64,000 nucleotides of DNA from contig OZ020313.1 in NCBI GenBank assembly GCA_963971305.1, positions 19,107,260 through 19,171,259 of the forward strand, written 5' to 3'. Positions within the stretch are counted from its first letter, which is position 1. Each line of letters opens with the position of its first letter. The DNA comes from Arcuatula senhousia. Lineage: Eukaryota > Mollusca > Bivalvia > Mytilida > Mytilidae. The position numbers and the translations under genes are program-made. The notes below the pieces were generated by a model. That model was not told the DNA's origin, made no database searches, and saw only the letters and a program-made list of their open reading frames with translations. This document shows, in pieces, positions 44,301 through 56,300 of the stretch.

Positions 44301-47300
44301 AAAATCTTTGATATAAAAAAGTTCAGGAGTGACCATCCTTAAGCAAAGTTAACTTGATACAAAAGCATATCTACTTTCCATTCATCAAAAAAAAAAAATT
44401 TAAATTAATGCGGACCTGCCCTATACCCGGATCGCGAGTTCCAAAATAGCCGCCATTTTACCTCGATTTTACTGGAAAACTTGTACCTACTCTATGATAA
44501 ATAAAAAAGGAAAACCTTATCTTTTCTCTCCAATCCCTTGGAAATGTTTGTTTTTATATTTCTTTAATCATTACAAATTGATGAACAAAATTTTTTATTC
44601 AATTTTCTTTCCTATTTTCCTAAAATAAATCGGTAAACATGTTGCTTCCATTGCTCCCAATGTTCTGACGACAGATCTTACCTCAGTTGACCTTTGACAT
44701 TTGGACATTCTAATATCCGGAATGTTCCGGAATGGATTAACTCGCGATTGGTCTATTTGTTTCGGGTCTATAGATTTTTGAGGTATCAATCTAGACACAA
44801 ATGAAAACCTAACTGAGTTTAAATATCTATTAAAACAATTATAGATCTAGCAAACTTATAAGTGTACAGATTACATTAATATTGAGTTCAACTTATATTT
44901 TTCAGAACAAAAGAAAATGAGTTGTGCAATAAGTGTGCCATACAACTCACATAAATCAGTAGTAATTTAAAGTAAATGTTAAGTAGCATTTATGAGGCAA
45001 AACAGGTTTAAATGCTTTGATTGTTGCTTGTTTTGTATCCAGTTGATAGTTCATGAATTTCACTCATAAGGAGAGAAGCAAGGTTTTAAGTTCATTCTTC
45101 TATATTAGTTATGATCAGAAACACTGATGGCTACTGCTGTTAGTTTTCTCAATGCTGCATACCAAATATCAAAAGGCTGTGATAAGCAATTGCCGAGACA
45201 ACTGTAATAAAAAGGATTTTGCTGCCAAAGCACTCCCATGTTATCAGCATTTCATTCAGTTAAGTCCAGGATTCATTTTAAATTTTGGAAAACTGTCTGA
45301 GAAGGGAATGACTTAATTTTTACATGGCATCATCATCTATTTAAAACTAAGATACATTTTAATGCATCCTATGTTACCTCAATTTCAAGCTCAGCTAGAC
45401 TTGGAGATTGACCACAGATAACACATACTTCACATCTCCTGGTAAGTCGAAAGGTCATAAGTCTGTGAGGAACCTGAAAGATAAAATCTATAAATAATCC
45501 AGGAAGTAAAAAAAACACAAAAAAAACAATGAAAACAGCTGTGTTCATATTCTTCCTAATATGCAAACAAACTTTGAATTATAAAAAGACATATATTAGT
45601 TCAATTAAGACAATTAAGATGCAAACTTAAGTAAATGTATGATCATCATTTCTGGGGTAACAATCTACATGGTTTTCATGGGTAACAGTCATTCCTTCTA
45701 GCAAACATGCATAAAACAGGAAATAATATATTCAAAGAGGAAAATCTATGTAAACAGACAGTCGATGATGAACTGACCTCAAAACCTCAAATTAAATTCA
45801 AGAACTTTTCCATTCGTGACCCGTAAATAGTCTATGTCAGCTTGTATTAAAGCTGTGTAACATATTTTAAAACAATCTCATTGGTAGAAGCTGAGAAATA
45901 GGTTTAGAAATTTGGAATGGACAGACAGACCAACAAAGTGTGTGTGTGTGTTGGTGTTTAAAGCTCTTTATCCAATTAAGCACCTGGGCCATGTAGGGCG
46001 GTCAGTTTTAATGGTATATAGAGGAAACCAGAGTACCCGAAAGGAAACCACCAACCTATGGCAGGTAACTGTCAAACCTAATCGCATACATTTGAGGTTA
46101 AATACAAACAGGACCAAACACCAGCTGAGAGGTGATTGGCTAGTTATCAATACTGTGGTATTTAAACCAGCGCCTTAGACCACTTGGTCAACGTCGCTGC
46201 AGACCTATATATAGGTATAGTCACGACGTTAAACTCCCCAGTCAGTCAGCCACTTGGTCACCCAGGCCCCGACTGTGAGGTAATTGGATGATAGCCTCCT
46301 CTCTTAGGTGTGGGGGTGTTCTTACTGTTGGATGACTGTCGGGTAGGAATATTGGCAGATCTCTAGAGGAACATCTTTGTAAAGAGGCCACTAACAGGGA
46401 CAACAACACCAGTTCATTGGCTGACAGAGACCACCATTTTCTTGTTGCCACGACAATCTTGTCATCCAGGAAAAGACAGCCAAAGGAACTCTCTGCTGCT
46501 TCAGTGAAGGCATCCAAGAAATTCTAAAAATAAACCACAAAATAACAAAGCCTGTATACTACTACTTGACATTTTTTGAAGTAATTTACTTATTTTTCTT
46601 AAGTGTAAATTTAGTGTTACAGTTTCCATACATTGAACTAAAAATTAGAAGCAAATAACACTGATTATCAAACCTGAAATTCTACTTGATATTTTGAATG
46701 GTGTATTGCTTGTCATTAACATGATTAAAGTATATTGTGTGGTTTGATTTTTTAAATGTGAAATCCCTTAACAATCTACAATTGATGCATCATGCATGCA
46801 TTTTTATTTCAATTCATATTCTCTTCTAAAATAATTGATGTTTATGTTGAATATTTTATACAATCAGCATGAGCGACAAAAAACTTAATTCAATGAGTAA
46901 CATATACATGATATATGAATATGTATAAAGATGAAAGTTGCAAAAAGTTTAGAAAACATGTTTTTATTAAATTTTATATATGTTGTACTAGAATTTTTAA
47001 TAAGCAATATTAATAATATTTGTCAAGGATTAGTACAATGTAGTCCAAATAATCAGGCCGTTACGGGGAAGGCTTTCGCTTTTATTGTGGATTTTTTCTA
47101 TGACGCCTTCCCATCACAGGAGGGTGTAACAACAAAAATCATATAGAAAAAACCTTACAGGACCTCCTCATTATTTGGACTAAGTACAATGTGTTTCTTT
47201 GTAATTAGATGCTTACATGTTGGGAGATCATTTTAGATGGCAAGCAGTGGCTACTTGTCACACTGAAGACTTATGACTGTTTTTTTTATTGTGGACTGTC

Positions 47301-50300
47301 ACAGATATATGGAAGTTGTGTCATGTAGACTTTTTGTTCTATGAATAACATGAATAAAGGGAAACTAAGCGAGATGCACAGTATTTAAGGCCATAGCAAC
47401 ACTATGGATAGGATCGGACACAAAGAAACAGTAAAATTTTGAACACTGCTTGAAAAGAGGATAAGTTGAAAATTTAGTATAAATGGTTCACTTATGGCAG
47501 TCAATTATTATAGATTAAAGATGGATGCTGTTGTTTCTACCTGTAAAATGGACCCTTCTGGGACAGCTACAGTCTCCACTGTGTTGGTCAAAGTACTAAA
47601 ACTTATAGGCAGCTCTACCAGCTTGTCTATCAGCAGGTTACAAACCTAAAAATACACTAAACTTAATACATGTACTAAAACTTATATATATAATTATAGC
47701 CAGTTCTACCAGGTTGTCTATCAGCAGGTTACAAACCTAAAAATACACTAAACTTAATACATGTACTAAAACTTATAGCCAGTTCTACCAGGTTGTCTTT
47801 CAGCAGGTAACAAACCTAAAAATAAACTTCATACTTAAACTTAAAGGCAGTTCTACCAGCTTTTCTATCAGCAGGTTACAAACCTAAAAATAAACTTCAT
47901 ACTTAAACTTAAAGGCAGTTCTACCAGCTTTTCTATCAGCAGGTAACAAACCTAAAAAAAAACAACAACAAGTGTACCCCATGGTATTTTTAGATAAAAA
48001 CATGGCTCAACAAATGTTCATATAGTTGATACAAAGTCCCACATACATTTGCAAATAAATAAACTGCTACTTTAAAACTAAAAGTTGTTTATGAGTGTCT
48101 GATTATTTCTAACACTGTTTTAATATCAAGACAAATTCTGAAGAATATACACAAAAAGCCAGTGAATGCAAAATTCTTAATTTTAGATTATTTTTCCACT
48201 AAATATAATATTGGTGAAGCAAATGCAATTACATACATGTAAAATCTGTCCTCATGTCTGATGGATATTTTTCATGGTAGTTGTGATTTGTAGGAAAGCA
48301 TGGCCTCCTAGTTATACATGTACGTCTTACTTTTATTAACTTTACAACATTAATGGCTTTTCAAACATTATCTCAAGTACACTTATTACACATTTCATTA
48401 TGATTTATTTACCTTCAGATCTTTTTTAAATCTTTCCACATTTTTGATATTTGTAACTTCGTCGAGACCACAGAGGAGAACAACGATTTGGAAGGCGTAG
48501 TTTAGAAGGTTAGTTAGATGGCAGTCATCTGCCATGTCATCCTGAGATACAGCAATCATCGTCACACTGAAAGTCAAAAGGACAACAATAATTTCATTAT
48601 AGCCCTTTTGAAAAAGTCACCCGGAATTCCAATTCCGTTTCTTTTATTAAGATTTTTGCAAGAGTAGTTTCCCTTCATGGGTCGGCCTCATGGTGTGAAC
48701 AACGTTGAGCTAAGGAAAACATTGATTTATCCCTAACCGTTTTTGGCATAATTTCCCCTTCCCGGTTCAAATAAACTGGTTTGGAGTGAAGTCTTAGATG
48801 TCAACGTATGTTTTTAAAAGTAGTTTTAGACTTTGGCAATAAGATTTAAAATGTTTTAACAAGTTGACGAATTTAGTTAATTTCAACAGACTTTCAATGG
48901 TGAGGCCGACCCTGAAGTCGTAAACCTGTAGTGCATAAGTAAAAGATTTCACTGGTCTCCACGTCCAGAAAATACTTTCTAAAAAGGACTATACTTATAT
49001 CAATCTTAAAATTCCATAAAACGATGTACCTTAAAAATAATAACAGGCAGGTTAAAACATATATATATTTTACAAGCGAAAATAAATATTTTTGCGATAT
49101 GAATTGAAATAAAATATATTTGAAAATAATAACAAACTAGCTTTTCTTGTGGGTCACATGTGCGCTTAATGACACTCGAAATTTGTAAAGAAAAACGTTA
49201 AAAAGACGCAGAAAGTTTGAGAAAATGTTCGTGCTAAACTGGACACTGAAGGAAAATTCAGCTCATAGTACAACTAAAATATTGACATTTCTACCATTAT
49301 CAGTCCCTTCGGGAGCGTATCAAAATATCTAGAAAAAATGATTTACTTGTAAAAAATGATTTAATAATCAGAAACGGTTATTTTAAATTGCTAAATTGTT
49401 AAAAAAAACTTAAGTTCATGTTTGTATTTCATTAAGTAAGAATGTTAAAAGTTGGAAATATTTTAAGTAAAATGTAAATGGATTGTTTTGATCAATGTTA
49501 ATGTCCACAATATACATGTAGATGTATATATATTTTTTTCTCTTAATACATCAGTATCATATTATTTTTGAATAGATATAAATACATGCAAGTCTGAGTA
49601 CATTGTTTCAATGCAGAATTAAAATCTGGCCAAACAAAAAAAAATGTTTGTTTCCTAATACATGTCTGAAATAAAGAAAGAATGTGTCCATGGGACACGG
49701 ATGCCCCCGCTGGCCTCAAATAAAAAGTTGAAGTCCGACAGGTCTGAAAGTCGCTTAGGACGCATAGTTTATCATACTTAACCATCCTACCAAGTTTCAA
49801 ATCATTCCCATTTACGGTTTCTGAGAAAAGCTTGACGGAAATTTTCATGTTGATTTTGGTATCGGTCCAGCCCCAAACAGGAAGTAGATGTCGGACAGGT
49901 CTAAAATTCGCTTAGGACATATAGTTTGTCATACTGAACCATCCTACCAAGTTTCAAGTCATTCCTATGTACGGTTTCTGAGAAAAGCTTGACGGAAATT
50001 TTCATGTCGGTTTTGGTACCGGTCCAGCCCCAAACAGGAAGTAGAAGTCCGACAGGTCTAAAATTCGCTTAGGACACATAGTTTGTCATACTGAACCATC
50101 CTACCAAGTTTCAAGTCATTCCCATGTACAGTTTCTGAGAAAAGCTTGACGGAAATTTTCATGTCGATTTTGGTATCGATCCAGCCCCAAACAGGAAGTA
50201 GATGTCCGATAGGTCTAAAATTTGCTTAGGACATATTGTTTGTAATACTGAACCATCCTACCAAGTTTCAAGTCATTCCCATTTACGGTTTCTGAGAAAA

Positions 50301-53300
50301 GCTTGACGGAAATTCGTACGGACGTACGTACGGACGGACGGACGGACGGACGGACGGACATGAGTAAAACTTAATGCCCCCCGACATGTCGTCGCGGGGG
50401 CATAAAAAAAATAGCTACATTTATGTTTGTTTATTTTTTTTTTACAATTCTTTTTTACTTGGGTAAATAGAGAGTGGAATTAAAGTTTAAGGGCGCTTAA
50501 GCAAAAATGGCAATAAAATTGAAAAAAATAGGTAGAGTCGTGTAACCAGAAACACACATATAATGTTTTTTTTAAGCCTCGCAGTGTTTACTGGATGGAA
50601 CCTCAAGTGTAGCACTTAAATGTTCTACATGTTCTTAAGGTTGTGTAATCAAACAAGAGGCTCCCAGGAGCCTGAATCGCTCACCTGGTCTTGATGTTGA
50701 CCCTATTTTCATGTTTCATGTTAACACCATTTTTCACCTATAAGGGGCCATAACCCCTATAAGGAGTCATCTGACAACTTTGACCCTATGGAAAATTTTG
50801 TAGAGCTAAATGAGCTGAACATTTAAGCAAGCAACAGCTAATCTCTATCTGCAATAGTTTTCATTCTGTAGGCCAAAAACATGAAAAATCGCTTTTTCAG
50901 AGGCCGTAACCCCTATAAGAGGTCACCTGACAACTTCGACCCTATGGAGAATTTTGTAGAGCTAAATGAGCTGAACATTTAAGCAAGCAACAGCTAATCT
51001 CTATCTGCAATAGTTTTCATTCTGTAGGCCAAAAACATGAAAAATCGCTATTTTTCAGGGGCCGTAACCCCTATAAGGGGTCATCGGACAACTTCGACCC
51101 TATGGAGAATTTTGTAGAGCTAAATGAGCTGAACATTTAAGCAAGCAACAGCTAATCTCAATGTGCAACAGTTTTCATTCTGTAGGCCAAAAACATGAAA
51201 AAACGCTATTTTTCAGGGGCCGTAATCCCTATAAGGGGTCATCTGACAACTTCGACCCTATGGAGAATTTTGTAAAGCTAAATGAGCTGAACATTTAAGC
51301 AAGCAACAGCTAATCTCTATCTGCAATAGTTTTCATTCTGTAGGCCAAAAACATGAAAAATCGCTATTTTTCAGGGGCCGTAGCCCCTATAAGGGGTCAT
51401 CTGACAACTTCGACCCTATGGAAAATTTTGTAGAGCTAAATGAGCTGAATATTTAAGCAAGCAACAGCTAATCTCTATCTGCAATAGTTTTCATTCTGTA
51501 AGCCAAAAACATGAAAAATGGCTATTTTTCACCTTTTAGGGGCCGTAACCCCTATAAGGGGTCATCTGACAACTTCGACCCTATGGAGAATTTTGTAGAA
51601 CTAAATGAGCTGAACATTTAAGTAAGCAACAGCTAATCTCTATGTGCAATAGTTTTCATTCTGTAGGACAAAAACATGAAAAAACGCTATTTTTCAGGGG
51701 CCGTAACCCCTATAAGGGGTTATCTGACAACTTCGACCCTATGGAGACTTTTGTAGAGCTAAATGAGCTAAACATTTAAGCAAGCAACAGCTAATCTCTA
51801 TCTGCAATAGTTTTCATTCTGTAGGCCAAAAACATGAAAAAATGCTATTTTTCACCTTTAAGGGGCCGTAACCCCTATAAGGGGTCATCTGACAACTTTG
51901 ACCAAATGGAGACTTTTGTAGAGCTTTTGATGCTGAATCAGTAGCGTGGCCTCAGATTTCCTCTATCTCTTATACTTTTTGATTTATAAGCCAAAAACAG
52001 TAGTCTGACCCCCCTAGTCTATTTTTAGTAATGGCGGCCATGTTTTTTAACGGATCAAAAATCAAAACACAAGTTTGGTGCAGGACACCCTAAGGATCAT
52101 TCATACCAAGTTTCATTAAATTCTGTTTGGTAGTTTCAGAGGAGAAGATTTTTGAAAAATTGTTAACAGACGACGACGACAGACGACGACGACGACGACG
52201 ACGGACGCCAAGTGATGGTAATAGCTCACATGGACCTTCGGTCCAGGTGAGCTAAAAAGGCCTTTATTTTTACCAGACTGACATAATTCAACAATATTTT
52301 TTATTTGGTTCTGTGTCTTTTTCACAGAGATCAAGTTCAAATTATACCTCTCATGAAAAACTTTCCAAATAACTTTAGCATCATCTGTTGTAGAGGCCAC
52401 AAGTTCAATATCTTGGTTTGTACCAAACATGTGAACTCCATTCAAGGATCCAACAACTGGAAAAGGCAGCTGAAGAAAACAAGAAGACTGTGAGTGAGCC
52501 CTGGCATGAGTCCCCTCTACAATTTGAAAACATTTAGTTTTTCGCACATAAAATTAATTTTCTTCCACCAGACCATGAATTTTCTAACTTTTAAAGCGTG
52601 CCCTTTCTAACATCAAATCTGAGCTAACACAAGAGGCTCCCAGGAGCCTGAATCGCTCACCTGACATATGTGCCTGAAGTAAAGGTTATAAGGCAAAATC
52701 TATTTAACGTTGAAAGGGTCATAAGATTAATAAGGGGGTCATCTGACAATATGGTGGATCTAAAGGTGCTGATCACTTTTGTTCTCAATCAAAATCTAAA
52801 AATCTGTCACCCTTTTTGAGTTATTTGCAAAAAAATGCAGTTTAACCTAATGTTCTATTTTTAGCCACAGCGGCCATGTTTTACGACCAATCAAAAATCC
52901 AAAAAAAACAGTTCTAAACACCTTATAATAATAAACAATAATACCAAGTTTGGTTCCATTTGGACTTAAAGTGTCAGAGGAGTTAACATTTTCAATATAA
53001 GGAAATGCAGTTAAAATGCTCAATTTTGACGTTCCAAGGGCAATAACTCCTCAAAGGAAAGGTCCTACAACGTTGACCCTGTTACAAATTTTATAGATCT
53101 TGATGCGCTTAACAATATGCAATTTAAATTTCTCAAATATCTTGTATAGTTTTCAAGATATTGAGCTTAACAGGTGCAAAATTTGCAAAAAATCCACAAC
53201 AAGAGGCTCCCAGGAGCCTGAATCGCTCACCTGACAAATGTGCCTGAAGTGAAGGTAATAAGGCAAAAACTATTTAACGTTGAAAGGGTCATAAGATTAA

Positions 53301-56300
53301 TAAGGGGGTCATCTGACAATATGGTGGATCTAAAGGTGCTGATCACTTTTGTTCTCAATCAAAATCTAAAAATCTGTCACCCTTTTTGAGTTATTTGCAA
53401 AAAAATGCAGTTTAACCTAATGTTATATCTTTAGCCACAGGGGCCATGTTTTACAACCAATCAAAAATCCCCACTAAAGTTCTATACACCTAATAATAAT
53501 AAGAAATAATACCAAGTTTGGTTCCATTTGGACTTAAAGTGTCAGAGGAGTTAACATTTTCAATATATGGAAATGCAGTTAAAATGCTCAATTTTGACGT
53601 TCCAAGGGCAATAACTCCTCAAAGGAAAGTTCCTACAACGTTGACCCTGTTACAAATTTTGTAGATCTTGATGAGCTAAACAAAATGCAATTTAAATTTC
53701 TCAAATATCTTGTATAGTTTTCAAGATATTGAGCTAAACAGGTGCAAAATTTGCAAAAAATCCACAAAAAGGGCAATAACTCCTACATGGGTTGTTGGAT
53801 TTTCTTCAAAATTTCAGAGCTGGTAGATCTTGAGGTGCTGATCACTTTTGTTCCAATCAAAATTTTGAAATCTGTCACCGTTTTTGAGTTATTTGCAAAA
53901 AACTGCCATTTACCCCTATGTTCTATTTTTAGCCACAGCGGCCATGTTTTAGGACCAATCAAAAATCCCCACATCAGTTCTATACACCTAATGCTAATAA
54001 ACAACTATACCAAGTTTGGTTCCATTTGGACTTTAAATGTCAGAGGAGTTAACGTTTTCAATGTAATGAGGAAATGCTGTTAAAATGCAAAATTTTGACA
54101 TTCTAAGGGCAATAACTCCTAAAAGGAAAGGTCCTACAACGTTGACCCTATTACATATTTTGTAGATCTTGATGTGCTTAACAATATGCAATTTAAATTT
54201 CTTAAATATCTAGTATAGTTTTCAAGATATTGAGCTAAACAGGTGCAAAATTTGCAAAAAATCCACAAAAAGGGCAATAACTCCTATATGGGTCATTGGA
54301 TTCTCTTCAAAATTTCAGGGTAGGTAGATCTTGAGGTGCTAATCACTTTTACCCATGCCAGAATTTTGATATCTGTAGCCGTTTTTGAGTTATTTGCAAA
54401 AAACTGCATTTTACCGTTCCAATCAAAAAACTGTTCCAATCAAAATTTTGAAATCTGTCACCGTTTTTGAGTTATTTGCAAAAAACTGCCATTTACCCCT
54501 ATGTTCTATTTTTAGCCACAGCGGCCATGTTTTAGGACCAATCAAAAATCCCCACATCAGTTCTATACACCTAATGCTAATAAACAACTATACCAAGTTT
54601 GGTTCCATTTGGACTTAAAGTGTCAGAGGAGTTAACATTTTCAATATAAGGAAATGCAGTTAAAATGCTCAATTTTGACGTTCCAAGGGCAATAACTCCT
54701 CAAAGGAAAGGTCCTACAACGTTGACCCTGTTACAAATTTTATAGATCTTGATGCGCTTAACAATATGCAATTTAAATTTCTCAAATATCTTGTATAGTT
54801 TTCAAGATATTGAGCTTAACAGGTGCAAAATTTGCAAAAAATCCACAACAAGAGGCTCCCAGGAGCCTGAATCGCTCACCTGACATATGTGCCTGAAGTA
54901 AAGGTTATAAGGCAAAATCTATATAACATTGAAAGGGTCATAAGATTAATAAGGGGGTCATCTGACAATATGGTGGATCTTAAGGTGCTGATCACTTTTG
55001 TTGTCAGTCAAAATCTAAAAATCTGTCACCCTTTTTGAGTTATTTGCAAAAGGATTTTTGATTGGTTGTGAAACATGGCCGCTGTGGCTAAAAATAGAAC
55101 ATTAGTTCTATATACCTAATAATAATAAACAATAATACCAAGTTTGGTTCCATTTGGACTTAAAGTGTCAGAAGAGTTAACATTTTCAATATAAGAAAAT
55201 AAAGTTAAAATGCTCAATTTTGACCTTCCAAGGGCAATAACTCCTCAAAGGAAAGGTCCTACAATGTTGACCCTGTTACAAATTTTGTAGATATAGATGC
55301 GCTTAACAATATGCAATTTAAATTTCTCAAATATCTTGTATAGTTTTCAAGATATTGAGCTAAACAGGTGCAAAATTTGCAAAAAATCCACAAAAAGGGC
55401 AATAACTCCTACATGGGTTGTTGGATTTTCTTCAAAATTGCAGAGCTGGTAGATCTTGAGGTGCTGATCACTTTTGTTCCCAATCAAAATTTTGAAATCT
55501 GTCACTGTTTTAGAGTTATTTGCAAAAAACTGCCATTTACCTCTATGTTCTATTTTTAGCCACAGCGGCCATGTTTTACGACCAATCAAAAATCCCCACA
55601 TCAGTTCTATTCACCTAATGCTAATAAACAACTATACCAAGTTTGGTTCCATTTGGACTTAAAGTGTCAGAGGAGTTAACGTTTTCAATGTAATGAGGAA
55701 ATGCTGTTAAAATGCTAAATTTTGACGGTCTAAGGGCAATAACTCCTAAAAGGAAAGGTCCTACAACGTTGACCCTGTTACAAATTTTGTAGATCTTGAT
55801 GTGCTTAACAATATGCAATTTAAATTTCTCAAATATCTAGTATAGTTTTCAAGATATTGAGTTAAACAGGTGCAAAATTTGCAAAAAATCCACAAAAAGG
55901 GCAATAACTCCTACATGGGTCGTTGGATTTTCTTCAAAATTTCAGGGTAGGTAGATCTTGAGGTGCTGATCACTTAAACCCTATGCCAGAATTTTGATAT
56001 CTGTAGCCGTTTTTGAGTTATTTGCAAAAAACTGCATTTTACCCCTATGTTCTATTTTTAGCCACAGCGGCCATGTTTTACGACAAATCAAAAATCCCCA
56101 CATCAGTTCTAAGCACCGAATGCTAATAAACAACCATACCAAGTTTGGTTGCAATTGGACTTATGGTGTCAGAGGAGTTAACGTTTTAAAAAGTTTACGG
56201 ACGGACGACGGACGACGGACGGACGACGGACGCCAAGTGATTACAATAGCTCACATGACCCTTCGGGTCAGGTGAGCTAAAAAGGGCAATAACTCCTATA

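Noticed and set aside
50652..52258. CRISPR-like array because of regular ~160-bp repeats
   Set aside because: Units are contiguous with no spacers, far longer than CRISPR repeats, and the context is a eukaryotic intron.
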